Position numbers and translations under genes: made by a program
Assembly (NCBI RefSeq): GCF_047654805.1
Contig: NZ_JASGIV010000001.1
Location: 558,001-622,000 of the forward strand
Direction: 5' to 3'
DNA: 64,000 bases
Origin: Pelomonas sp047654805
GTDB lineage: Bacteria; Pseudomonadota; Gammaproteobacteria; Burkholderiales; Burkholderiaceae_C
Notes under the pieces: generated by a model
What the model was told of the DNA's origin: nothing
The model's database searches: none
What the model saw: the letters and a program-made list of their open reading frames with translations, nothing else
In this document: positions 16,378 through 25,082 of the stretch, piece after piece
Position numbering within the stretch: position 1 is the stretch's first letter
Layout of the letters: each line of letters begins with the position of its first letter

Positions 16378-17850
16378 GTGCTTGCCGATCCCGATGGGGC
16401 CGCCGTGCCTGCCATGCCTCGTCCGGGCGCCGCCGCCGCGCCAGCGCCCGTGGCGAGCGACCGCGTGCCGACCTCGCAGAAGATCGGTTTCGGGCTGGGC
16501 TCGTTTCTCGACATGTGGGGCCACTGGCTCTACCAGTCCCTGGCCTTCCACGTCTTCAACGTCTTCCTGGGCGTGGCGCCCGGCCTGATCTCCACGGCCC
16601 TGGGCCTGAAGATCTTCGTCGACGCGGTGTCCGATGCGCTGTTCGGCTGGCTGTCGGACAACACGCGTTCGCGCTGGGGCCGCCGGCGCCCCTTCATCCT
16701 CGTCGGCGGCGTGCTGTCGGGCATCGGGCTGCCGCTGATGTTCGCCGTCGGCCGCGGCTGGAGCGACAGCGAGTACTTCGTCTTCATGCTGGTCTCCACC
16801 TGCCTGTACGTGCCGGTGATGAGCTGCTTCAACATGCCCTGGAACAGCCTCGGCGCGGAGATGACGCCCGACTACCACGAGCGCACCAGCGTGATGTCGG
16901 TGAAGAACGCGATCCAGAAGATCCCCGAGCTGGCGATGTTCGTGGCGGCGCAGTTCACGACGCTGGCGTTCTTCAACGATGCGAGCGGCAAGCCAGACAT
17001 CCTGCTCGGCGCCCAGGTCTACACCGGCATCCTCGGCGCCATCATGGTGGCGGTGTCCATCGCCATCTTCCTTCTCACGCGCGAGCGCTACTACGAGAAG
17101 GTCGTCGCGCAGACCAAGCAGCGAGTCCCCTTCAAGGACACGCTGTATCGCACGCTGAAGAACAAGCCCTTTCGCCAGATGCTGGGCACCATGCTGACCT
17201 ACAACATGGCCACCGCCATGGTGGGCTTGCTGGGCTACTACGCGACGGTCTACTACGTCTGCGGTGGCAACGTCGTGGAGGCCACGAAGTGGAACTCCAT
17301 GATGGGCGTGGCCGGCCTGGTGTGCGGCCTTGTCGGGATCAGCTTCGCGGGCTGGGTGGCCAAGGTCTACGGCAAGCGCAATGCGCTGATGACGGTGCTG
17401 GTGCTGGGCATCTTCGCCTTCATCGGCGACTGGTTCTTCTACAACCCCGCGCTGCCCTGGCTACAGCTCTTCGCCAGCGGCGGCGTCGCCTTCATCGGTG
17501 CCGGCTTCTGGACCATCTACGGCTCGGCCATGGCCGACGTCATCGACCATGACGAGCTCTCCAGCGGCCAGCGCCGCGAGGGTTCGTTCGCGGCGTGCGG
17601 CTCGTGGATCTCCAAGGTTGGCCTGGCGCTGGGCAACAGCGCCTCGGGCTGGGTGCTGATGTTCACCGGCTTCGACGCCAAGCTGCCGGCGCAGAGCGAG
17701 GACGCCATCTTCCTGATCCGCATCTTCCTGTCGGGCATCCCCATCTGCGGACTGCTCGTGGCCCTCTTCATCGTGTCGCGCTACTTCCTGACGGAGCAGC
17801 GCATGCACGAGATCCGCGCGACGCTGGAAGCCCGACGCGGCACCGTCTGA
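16378..17850 (+). CDS. GPH-family sugar:cation symporter (MFS fold)
   Basis: Inner-membrane symporter of the glycoside-pentoside-hexuronide family, 490 residues with about twelve hydrophobic segments. Family signs are the QKIGFGLGSFLDMWG entry to helix 1, DAVSDALFGWLSDNTRSRWGRRRPF between helices 2 and 3, and DVIDHDELSSGQRREGSF in the second half. GTG at 16378 is chosen because AAGGAG lies 6 bases upstream; an in-frame GTG at 16345 has no ribosome site. Probably carries mannobiose/galactosyl-mannose or similar disaccharides, giving a second inner-membrane route besides the ABC importer. Operon with the GH27 gene 20 bases downstream. Confidence 0.92.
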   Translation: MLADPDGAAVPAMPRPGAAAAPAPVASDRVPTSQKIGFGLGSFLDMWGHWLYQSLAFHVFNVFLGVAPGLISTALGLKIFVDAVSDALFGWLSDNTRSRWGRRRPFILVGGVLSGIGLPLMFAVGRGWSDSEYFVFMLVSTCLYVPVMSCFNMPWNSLGAEMTPDYHERTSVMSVKNAIQKIPELAMFVAAQFTTLAFFNDASGKPDILLGAQVYTGILGAIMVAVSIAIFLLTRERYYEKVVAQTKQRVPFKDTLYRTLKNKPFRQMLGTMLTYNMATAMVGLLGYYATVYYVCGGNVVEATKWNSMMGVAGLVCGLVGISFAGWVAKVYGKRNALMTVLVLGIFAFIGDWFFYNPALPWLQLFASGGVAFIGAGFWTIYGSAMADVIDHDELSSGQRREGSFAACGSWISKVGLALGNSASGWVLMFTGFDAKLPAQSEDAIFLIRIFLSGIPICGLLVALFIVSRYFLTEQRMHEIRATLEARRGTV

Positions 17851-17870
17851 TCCATCTCCGGGAGCTTCCC

Positions 17871-19082
17871 ATGACACCACCCTGGCTGCGCCGCGCGCTG
17901 CTGGCCGCGTTCACGTGCCTGATGGCCTCGGGCGCGCTGGCGGCGCCGCACGAGACGCTCAAGCTCGACACCCCCAAGCCCAACCTGGCGCCCACGCCGC
18001 CGATGGGCTGGAATTCGTGGAACAAGTTCGCCTGCAATGTCAGCGAGCAACTGATTCGGCAGCAGGCCGATGCCATGGTGGCCTCCGGCATGAAGGCGGC
18101 CGGCTACACCTACATCGTCATCGACGACTGCTGGCAAAAGAGCCGCGACGCCGACGGCAACATCCAGCCTGACCCCGAGCGCTTCCCGTCGGGCATGAAG
18201 GCGCTGGCCGACTACGTGCATGGCAAGGGCCTGAAGTTCGGGCTCTATTCCGACGCCGGCGCGCTGACCTGCGGCGGCCGTCCCGGCAGCGCCGGCCACG
18301 AGTTCCAGGACGCGCGCCAGTACGCGAAGTGGGGCGTGGACTACCTGAAGTACGACTGGTGCTACACGGGCCCGCGCAACCCCGAGGCGGCCTACACCAT
18401 CATGGCCAAGGCCCTGCGCGAGTCGGGGCGCGACATCGTGCTGTCCATCTGCGAGTGGGGCAGCAGCCAGCCGGGCCGCTGGGCACACCCCGTCGGCCAC
18501 CTGTGGCGCACGACGGGCGACATCCGGGACGCCTGGCAGGGCAAGAAGGAGTGGTCGCACGGCCTGCTGGACATCATCGACATGAACGCGGACCTGTGGA
18601 GCGAGTCAGCGCCCAACGGCTGGAACGATCCCGACATGCTGGAGGTGGGCAACGGCGGCATGACGACGACGGAGTACGAGAGCCACTTCTCGATCTGGGC
18701 CATGCTGGCCGCGCCGCTGATCGCCGGCAACGACATGTCCAGGATGGACGCCGACACCCGCCGCATCCTGACCAATGCGGAGGTCATCCGTGTGGACCAG
18801 GATCCGCTGGGCCGCCAGGGTCGGCGCGTCTGGCGCCAGGGCGACCTCGAAGTCTGGGTGCGCACGCTGGCGGGCGGCGACCGAGCGGCGGTGCTGTTCA
18901 ACCGCGGCGAGAAGCCGGCGGACATGAAGCTCAGCTGGGACCAGCTCGACCTGCCGGCCAGGCTCAAGGCTGATGTGCACGACCTTTGGTCAGGCAAGAA
19001 GACCCGCGGAGTTGCCGGCGAATACGGTGGCCGCGTGGCGCCCCATGGCGTGCTGATGGTGCGCGTTACGCCTTCGCCCTGA
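17871..19082 (+). CDS. GH27 alpha-galactosidase
   Basis: 403-residue secreted or periplasmic alpha-galactosidase that removes alpha-1,6-galactose from galactomannan. Signal peptide residues 1-24 (ending ALAA). The family 27 signature PPMGWNSWN is near residue 44, nucleophile Asp162 in YLKYDWC and acid/base Asp217 in WRTTGDI; their 55-residue spacing equals that of characterised GH27 enzymes. A C-terminal beta-domain completes the protein. GGGAG precedes the ATG. Its last 17 bases overlap the end of the convergent LysR gene. Confidence 0.94.
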   Translation: MTPPWLRRALLAAFTCLMASGALAAPHETLKLDTPKPNLAPTPPMGWNSWNKFACNVSEQLIRQQADAMVASGMKAAGYTYIVIDDCWQKSRDADGNIQPDPERFPSGMKALADYVHGKGLKFGLYSDAGALTCGGRPGSAGHEFQDARQYAKWGVDYLKYDWCYTGPRNPEAAYTIMAKALRESGRDIVLSICEWGSSQPGRWAHPVGHLWRTTGDIRDAWQGKKEWSHGLLDIIDMNADLWSESAPNGWNDPDMLEVGNGGMTTTEYESHFSIWAMLAAPLIAGNDMSRMDADTRRILTNAEVIRVDQDPLGRQGRRVWRQGDLEVWVRTLAGGDRAAVLFNRGEKPADMKLSWDQLDLPARLKADVHDLWSGKKTRGVAGEYGGRVAPHGVLMVRVTPSP

Positions 19083-19947
19083 GCGCTGCGGCGCCTGCCT
19101 GCCTGAGCGTCTGCACCAGCATGTGCTGCAGGCTGTCGACGGCCCTGTTGCCCTTGGAGGCCTGGCTGCGGTAGACGGCCACCTCCATGGGCTCCAGCGG
19201 CCCCAGGCCCTGTTCGGCTCCCAGCAATTGCAGATGGGGTGGTGCGCTGCACTGCGTCAGCACCGCCACCGCCAGCCCGCTTTCGACGGCGGCGATCTGC
19301 CCCGCCAGGTTGGAGCTGTTGTAGACGATCCGGTAGGGGCGCCCCTGCAGCGCCAGCGCATTGATGGCGCTGCGCCGGCCCAGGCTGGCGGGCTCGTAGA
19401 CGGCGATGGGCAGCGGGTTGCGGCGCCAGACGTCGAACTGCGGCGATCCGACCCACACCATGGGCTCATGGAAGAGCAGGGTGCCGCGCCGCGCGTGGTC
19501 GCGTGAGACCAGCGCCAGATCCAGCTCGCCGCGGGCCACGCGCGGAATCAGCGAGGTCGACTGCTCGCAGTCCAGCTGTATTTCGACGCCGCCGTGCCGC
19601 GGCGCGAAGCGCTTGAGCACCGGCGTCAGGTACTTGCTGGCGTAGTCGTCAGGCACGCCAAGCCGGACCAGGCCGCGGACGTCGTCCTCGCGCATCGCCG
19701 CCTGGGCCTCGGCCTGCAGGTCCAGCATGCGGCGTGCATAGCCCAGCAGCGTGCGGCCCTCGTGGGTGAGTTCGAGCCGGCGTGCGTCGCGCTCGAGCAG
19801 GCGGTGGCCGACGGTCGCCTCCAGCTTCTTGAGCTGCATGCTGACGGCCGACTGGGAGCGGTGGATCTCGGTGGCGGCGCTGGACAGGGAGCCTGCGTCG
19901 ACCGTGGCGACGAAGCACTTCAGCCAGTCGATCTGCAGGTCGCGCAT
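19066..19947 (-). CDS. LysR-family transcriptional regulator
   Basis: 293 residues. The N-terminal winged helix (IDWLKCFVATVDAGSLSSAA, then SQSAVSMQLKKLE at about 31-43) is followed by an effector-binding domain. It is transcribed away from the EamA exporter gene at 20022, the usual arrangement of a LysR regulator and its target. Its 3' end overlaps that of the alpha-galactosidase convergently. No sugar-specific signature; control of the exporter is the simplest inference. Confidence 0.9.
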   Translation of the reverse strand: MRDLQIDWLKCFVATVDAGSLSSAATEIHRSQSAVSMQLKKLEATVGHRLLERDARRLELTHEGRTLLGYARRMLDLQAEAQAAMREDDVRGLVRLGVPDDYASKYLTPVLKRFAPRHGGVEIQLDCEQSTSLIPRVARGELDLALVSRDHARRGTLLFHEPMVWVGSPQFDVWRRNPLPIAVYEPASLGRRSAINALALQGRPYRIVYNSSNLAGQIAAVESGLAVAVLTQCSAPPHLQLLGAEQGLGPLEPMEVAVYRSQASKGNRAVDSLQHMLVQTLRQAGAAALRAKA

Positions 19948-20021
19948 GTTTTCGAAAACCTGATGGTTGTGCCACGAATTATGCGCTTTTCGGGTCTTCT
20001 TCCAGGCGGCACATTGGCGCC

Positions 20022-20963
20022 ATGAAGTCCCTTGCCAGCCCTGCCGCAGTCGCGTTCCCCGCCGCCGTCGCGCGTCCGTTCGTCATCACGGCCGGGCCGC
20101 TCGACGCCCGCGCCGGCGGCATCATGCTGTTGCTGTGCTTCCTCTGGGGCTTGCAGCAGGTGTCGCTGAAGTCCGTGGCCGGGCAGGCCGCGCCCATGCT
20201 GATGGTGGCCCTGCGCTCCGGCGTCGCGCTGGTGCTGCTGGCGGGGCTGATGCGCTGGCGCGGCGAGACGCTTGACCGCGCCCGGTGGCCGGCCGGCGCG
20301 GTGGCCGGTGCGCTGTTCGGCCTGGAGTACCTGCTGGTGGCGCAGGCGCTGCAGCTGACGCAGGCTTCCCGTGTCGTCGTCTTCCTCTACACCTCGCCGC
20401 TGTTCACGGCCTTGGGCCTGCACTGGCGGCTGCCGGCGGAGCGGCTGGATCGCCGGCGCTGGGCGGGCATCGTCCTGGCCTTTGGCGGCATTGCGCTGGC
20501 CTTCCTGGAGGGCATGGATGGCGCGGCCCGTGATGGCCGGGCGTTGCTTGGCGACCTGCTGGGCGTGATGGCGGGCCTGGCCATGGGCGCGACGACGGTC
20601 ACCATCCGTTGCACGCGGCTGGCCGCTGCACCGGCGACGGAGACGCTGCTCTACCAACTGCTCGGCGCCTTCGTGCTGCTGTTGCCGCTCGCCTGGGTCA
20701 TGGGGCAGTGGCGCTTCGAGCCGACGGCTGCCGTCTGGGCCCACCTGGGTTTCCAGAGCCTGGTGGTGTCCTTCGCAAGCTTTCTGGCCTGGTGCTGGCT
20801 GCTGCGTCGCTATCTGGCCTCGCGCCTGGGCGCCTTCGCCTTCCTGACCCCCTTGTTCGGCGTCGTGCTGGGTGTCTGGCTGCTGGGCGAGGCCCTGACG
20901 CCCAGCTTCGTGCTGGGCAGCCTGCTGGTGCTGGCGGGCATCGGGCTGGCCAGCAAGTCCTAG
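20022..20963 (+). CDS. EamA/DMT-family transporter
   Basis: 313-residue inner-membrane protein with about ten hydrophobic segments and two EamA repeats (LLLCFLWGLQQVSLK at about 32, and a second repeat after residue 180 containing MGATTVTIRC). The drug/metabolite exporter superfamily usually exports amino acids or metabolites. Divergent from the LysR gene. Its TAG stop shares CTAG (20960-20963) with the stop of the convergent hydroxylase-like gene. No ribosome site is obvious before the ATG, and a start at the later ATG of GGIML is conceivable. Confidence 0.88.
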   Translation: MKSLASPAAVAFPAAVARPFVITAGPLDARAGGIMLLLCFLWGLQQVSLKSVAGQAAPMLMVALRSGVALVLLAGLMRWRGETLDRARWPAGAVAGALFGLEYLLVAQALQLTQASRVVVFLYTSPLFTALGLHWRLPAERLDRRRWAGIVLAFGGIALAFLEGMDGAARDGRALLGDLLGVMAGLAMGATTVTIRCTRLAAAPATETLLYQLLGAFVLLLPLAWVMGQWRFEPTAAVWAHLGFQSLVVSFASFLAWCWLLRRYLASRLGAFAFLTPLFGVVLGVWLLGEALTPSFVLGSLLVLAGIGLASKS

Positions 20964-21691
20964 AGCAGGTCACCGCTGTAGCGGTCGGCCTTGCGCATGA
21001 CCTTGCTTGCGTACAGCGGCGCCGCCAGGCCCCAGAGCACGAGGTTGTTGACGAGCCGCGGCAGCAGCGGCAGCGGACGGGGCAGGTCGACGATGAGGAC
21101 GATGCGCGGCTCGTCCGCATGATTGACCACGGCATGGGGCCAGGAGTCGTCGAACAGCACGCCTTCGCCTTCCTTCCAGGTGTAGGACTGGCCGGCGACG
21201 CAGATGTGTGGCGGGTGGGTGCGCGGCACGCGGATGCCGAGGTGGTAGCGCAGGTAGCCGAGGTAGGGGCCTTCGTGCTCGGGGATGGACTTGCCCGGGT
21301 CCAGCACCGAGAAGAAGGCCTGTAGCGTGTGGGGCACCCGCGCCAGCGCCGCGCAGGTGTCGGGGCAGCGCGCACGGTTGCCGGCCGGCTTGTGGCCCAG
21401 CAACTCCAGCATGTAGACCTTCCAGTCGCCGGCCGTCGTTGCCGAGATCTCGGTGGCGGGGCGGTTGATGTCGTGGTAGCGCGGCATGGCGACATGGCCG
21501 TCGAGCAGGGCGTCGCACTCGGCGCGGATCTGCGGAAAGGCCTGCTCGAGGATGCGCAGTTCGGGGCAGACGGCGTCGATGTCGAAGAAGACGGGACGTT
21601 GGCCGTGGCCTGCGTAGTGAAGCAGCAGGTGGTTCACCGCGCGTTTGGGAGCGTGGTAGTCCATGGCGGAGGCAGGTTGACCGGATGGCAT
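20960..21691 (-). CDS. Aspartyl/asparaginyl beta-hydroxylase-family dioxygenase
   Basis: 243-residue iron/2-oxoglutarate oxygenase of the Asp_Arg_Hydrox family. The HEGPYLGYLRYHLGIRVP segment gives the first iron-ligand His and WPHAVVNHADEPRIVLIVDL the distal His and 2-oxoglutarate Arg, in the order of the family (BlpA/LpxO-like). The N-terminal FFDIDAVCPEL stretch is typical of the bacterial group. A weak hydrophobic stretch (LVNNLVLWGLAAPLY) near the C-terminus could be a membrane contact. The start at 21691 has GGAAG upstream; ATG at 21664 is the alternative. Substrate unknown. Confidence 0.82.
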   Translation of the reverse strand: MPSGQPASAMDYHAPKRAVNHLLLHYAGHGQRPVFFDIDAVCPELRILEQAFPQIRAECDALLDGHVAMPRYHDINRPATEISATTAGDWKVYMLELLGHKPAGNRARCPDTCAALARVPHTLQAFFSVLDPGKSIPEHEGPYLGYLRYHLGIRVPRTHPPHICVAGQSYTWKEGEGVLFDDSWPHAVVNHADEPRIVLIVDLPRPLPLLPRLVNNLVLWGLAAPLYASKVMRKADRYSGDLL

Positions 21692-21831
21692 CGATCTTCC
21701 GGCGCCGCCTCCCCTGGGAGGTCGGCCCGGCGCATGACCACAGGCCGCACGCGGCCTTGTGCACCGCGGCACTGTTTCAGCATTGCCGCGCCGAAGCCGC
21801 AACCGGTTGCAAGCCGTGTGAACCGGGCGGA

Positions 21832-21865
21832 CAAAAAAAAGCGGGAGGCTTGCGCCCCCCGCTTT
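21832..21865 (-). terminator. Rho-independent terminator of second TonB receptor
   Basis: Read on the minus strand, a 12-bp stem (arms 21838-21849 and 21854-21865, one mismatch, 4-base loop) is followed by eight T. It lies 23 bases after the receptor stop. Confidence 0.9.
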
Positions 21866-21888
21866 CGTGCTTGCTACAGCGTCGTTCT

Positions 21889-24606
21889 TTAGAAGTCGAC
21901 GGTACCGCGCACGTAGATGGTCCGGCCGACCGGATCATAGAAGCGCGAATCCCAGCCACCGCCCTGGAACAGGGCCGACTGATTGGAGAACGGCGGATCC
22001 TGGTTGGTCAGGTTACGCACGCCGGCCAGCAGCGACACGGCCTTGAACGGCGAGAAGCTGACGTAGGCGTCGGCGGTCGCGTAGGACTTGACCGTGTTGC
22101 CCGGGTTCATGTCCTTGTAGCCGGTCTTGTAGTGCACGGCCAGGCCAGCGCCCCAGCCGTCCTTGGACCAGCTGCCGGCGAGGTGGTGTTGCCACTTGAA
22201 GACCGGGCCAGCGCCGGAGTAGACGCCGACGTTCTGGTTCCAGGGACCATTCTTGTAGTTCTGGTACTCGTACTTGTTGACGTAGGTGGACTGGTACTCG
22301 ACGCCCATGCGGCCCATCGAGGTGTTCAGCTGGTACTGCAGGCCCAGGTCGATACCCGAGGTCTTCACGCCGCCCAGGTTCTGGGTGCGCTCGTCGATGT
22401 AGCCGCAGGTCGGCGAGGTCGGGCCACCAGCGCACGCACGCGTGTTCAGGGGCAGGATGTTGCCCGGCTGCACGAAGTGGAAGTACTGCTGGAAGGTCTG
22501 GTAGTCGCTGAACAGCGTCTCTTCGGGGATCGAGTTGATCAGGTCGTTCACCCGGATCGACCAGAAGTCGATGCTGGTGCTGAGGCCGCGCATCGGCTCG
22601 AACACCAGGCCCAGCGTGAAGCTCTTGGACTTCTCGGGCTTCAGGTCCTTGTTGCCACCGAAGTAGGCCTGGAACTGCACGTCGCAGTTCGCGCCAGCCG
22701 TCGCGGGGTCGACCGGCACGCCGTTCGGGCAGTTCAGCGGGTTGTTGTAGCCGCTGCCCGTGTTCGTGAAGCCCGTGCTGGCGTTGAGCTCATACAGGGA
22801 CGGAGCGCGGAAGCCCGTCGATGCCGAGCCGCGCACCAGCACTTCCTTGGACGGCTGGTAACGGAAGCTCAGCTTGGGGTTGGTGGTGTTGCCGAAGTCG
22901 CTGTACTTGTCGAAGCGCACCGAGCCCGTCACTTCCAGGTCCTTGGTCAGCGGCACGTTCAGCTCGCTGTAGACGGCGGAGACGTTGCGCGTGCCTTCGG
23001 AGTGGGCGTCGGGGTCGACACCCGTACTGGCCGACACCGCGACGGCGAAGTCGTGGTGGTTGAAGTCGCGATAGTCTTCACGGCGGAATTCCGCGCCGAC
23101 GGCGATCTGCACCGGGCGCGTGGCACCGAACCAGTCACCCAGTTCCCTGCCGGCGCTGCCCGTGAGGCTGGTCACCTTGCCGATGCTGGTGCTCAGCAGG
23201 CCGGTCAGCGAGGCGCTGCGGATGAGTTCCAGGCTTTGTGCCGTCTGTTCGCCGAACGGGTTGATGATGCCGCGGATGAGGCCTTCGCCGATCACGTCGC
23301 CGTCGGCATAGCCGCCGGTCAGGAAACGGTCGTTCTGCGTGTGGTTGTAGGCCAGGGCTGCCTTGTAGTCCCAGCCGGCGGCATTGCCGTCAGCCGTGAA
23401 GAGCGCGCGGTACTGCTTGCCGGTGGACTTGTCCGAACGCGGGCCGTTGATGAGGTCGCGCCACCAGACCAGCACGCCGCCCTTCTGGGTCAGGACCGGG
23501 TTCGGGAACTGCTTGGTCGGGTTGTTGAAGGGCTCGCCGTCGGCGCCGTACGGGTCGAAGTTGGGGCTGTAGGCGGGGTTGCTCAGGGCCGCGGTCGGGA
23601 AGTAAGTCGTGCCCGGATTGATCCAGTAGCCGCCATAGGGCACCGGCGCAATCTGCGTCTCGACCGAGTTCTTCGAGTAGAAGGCCTCGGCACCCAGCCT
23701 CAGGCTCTGGCCGACGTCAAACGTGCCCTTGAGCAGGCCCGACACGGTTTCGCTGCGCGGGCTGATGCTGACGAAGGGAGGCGTGACGATGCGGCAGCCC
23801 GTGGAGGCGGCGTTGGGGATCAGGTTCGCGGCGTTGCAACCCGGGGCGGCCGGGCTGTAGTAGGCGCCGCCGTTGGCCACCTGGTAGTTGGCCGGGAAGG
23901 TGCTGTTGGACAGGCCGCCGACGATGCGCTTGTTGAAATCGCGCTGGTCGCCGTTGATGAAGTCCCGCTTCTTGAGGCTCACCGTGCCGAAGACGTTCCA
24001 GCCGTCCTTGGCGAGGTCGCCGATGCCGTAACCGAGGCTGGCGCTGTTCGTCGTGCCGCCGGCCTTCTCCGGGGCGTCATAGCCCAGGCTGGCCGTGCCG
24101 CCGGTGTAGTTGTTCTTGGTGATGAAGTTGATCACGCCGCCGATGGCGTCCGTGCCGTACAGCGACGAGGCACCGTCGCGCAGCACTTCCACGCGCTCGA
24201 TGGCCGAGAACGGGATCATGTTCATGTCGGGCGCGGAGGCGCCGGTCGCGCTGTTGGCGATGCGCTGGCCGTTGAGCAGGACCAGGGTCTTGTCCGGGCC
24301 GATGCCGCGCATGTCGGCGTAGCTCACGCCGCCGGTGCCGTTGCCGATCGCCGAGGCCATGTTCTGCGTGGCCTGGATGGACGACAGGAGCCCGAGGATC
24401 TGTTCGACCGACGTGACGCCCTGGGACTTCAGTTCCGACATCTTGATGACGGTCACGGGCACGGACGTCTCTGCGTCGATGCGCTTGATCGCGGAACCGG
24501 TGACGGTCACGCGTTCAATCTGTTGCGGCTCGGCCTGTTGGGCCCAAGCGCTGATACCGCCGAAGGTCAACAGGACCGCGGCGGCGATTTTGGTTTGCTT
24601 ATGCAT
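21889..24606 (-). CDS. TonB-dependent receptor, orphan
   Basis: 905-residue outer-membrane receptor. Signal peptide residues 1-22 (MHKQTKIAAAVLLTFGGISAW), a TonB box-like ERVTVTGSAIKR, and a plug with ADMRGIGPDKTLVLLNGQR and VEVLRDGASSLYGTDAIGGV. A 22-strand-type barrel ends in VRGTVDF. The ATG at 24606 follows GGAG with 7 bases spacing. Its plug is the kind found in receptors for peptides, siderophores and glycans, and I cannot name a ligand. No sigma/anti-sigma pair or glycan genes adjoin it; a long 476-base upstream region and its own terminator make it monocistronic. Confidence 0.92.
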   Translation of the reverse strand: MHKQTKIAAAVLLTFGGISAWAQQAEPQQIERVTVTGSAIKRIDAETSVPVTVIKMSELKSQGVTSVEQILGLLSSIQATQNMASAIGNGTGGVSYADMRGIGPDKTLVLLNGQRIANSATGASAPDMNMIPFSAIERVEVLRDGASSLYGTDAIGGVINFITKNNYTGGTASLGYDAPEKAGGTTNSASLGYGIGDLAKDGWNVFGTVSLKKRDFINGDQRDFNKRIVGGLSNSTFPANYQVANGGAYYSPAAPGCNAANLIPNAASTGCRIVTPPFVSISPRSETVSGLLKGTFDVGQSLRLGAEAFYSKNSVETQIAPVPYGGYWINPGTTYFPTAALSNPAYSPNFDPYGADGEPFNNPTKQFPNPVLTQKGGVLVWWRDLINGPRSDKSTGKQYRALFTADGNAAGWDYKAALAYNHTQNDRFLTGGYADGDVIGEGLIRGIINPFGEQTAQSLELIRSASLTGLLSTSIGKVTSLTGSAGRELGDWFGATRPVQIAVGAEFRREDYRDFNHHDFAVAVSASTGVDPDAHSEGTRNVSAVYSELNVPLTKDLEVTGSVRFDKYSDFGNTTNPKLSFRYQPSKEVLVRGSASTGFRAPSLYELNASTGFTNTGSGYNNPLNCPNGVPVDPATAGANCDVQFQAYFGGNKDLKPEKSKSFTLGLVFEPMRGLSTSIDFWSIRVNDLINSIPEETLFSDYQTFQQYFHFVQPGNILPLNTRACAGGPTSPTCGYIDERTQNLGGVKTSGIDLGLQYQLNTSMGRMGVEYQSTYVNKYEYQNYKNGPWNQNVGVYSGAGPVFKWQHHLAGSWSKDGWGAGLAVHYKTGYKDMNPGNTVKSYATADAYVSFSPFKAVSLLAGVRNLTNQDPPFSNQSALFQGGGWDSRFYDPVGRTIYVRGTVDF

Positions 24607-25082
24607 CACTGCTCCAGAAAAGAATGGCAAGCGGGTGAGTTGCCAAACGGCTCAGCCAAAGTTGATTCGCCCGGTCGGGCGATGGCTGGCGCAAATTCTC
24701 AGAGCGCGCGAATTTCGGACTGACTTAGGAAAACCCTAGATGTCACCTGAAGAGGCGGGGTCGGAGTCGTTCGATCAAATCCAAGTCCTTGATGGCACTG
24801 CGATTTGCTGGAATGACCGAACCGGGGGAGTGTGGCTGGAATGCTGCAGTTCGTGCGACAGCAATCTTTCTTCACGTTTCTGCACCATGGCGAAACGATG
24901 AAGAGTTGGTGTGATTATTTATAACTCTCGAAATCACAAATGACTTTTTCAAGGCCTGAAAAAATCACAATTCGTTACTCTGGGCGGCGATTTGGGAACC
25001 AATGTTCCGGCTTGCAAAAATAGTTTGCTCGGGTTTCGCCAAAACATGCTGTCGCCAGACTGTCCGGCGCTCCGGGCGGGCT
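24607..25082. promoter_or_regulatory. Long AT-richer upstream region of second TonB receptor
   Basis: 476 bases without a credible gene. GC content drops clearly between about 24780 and 25020. Contains an inverted repeat TGTGATT (24910-24916) / AATCACA (24932-24938), and a second imperfect one, TTTTTCAAGG / CCTGAAAAA, around 24945-24965, ending in another ATCACAA. These could be regulator sites for the receptor promoter; the arm spacing (N15) excludes a standard CRP site. Confidence 0.5.

Noticed and set aside
21685..24723. A 1012-codon open frame on the plus strand opposite the second TonB receptor
   Set aside because: The opposite strand has an intact receptor with signal peptide, plug motifs, ribosome site and terminator; the plus-strand translation is low-complexity Val/Ala/Arg/Gly without domain signals.
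24910..24938. Possible CRP site (TGTGA ... TCACA)
   Set aside because: The arms are far too widely spaced for CRP (consensus spacing 6). Kept only as an unexplained inverted repeat.
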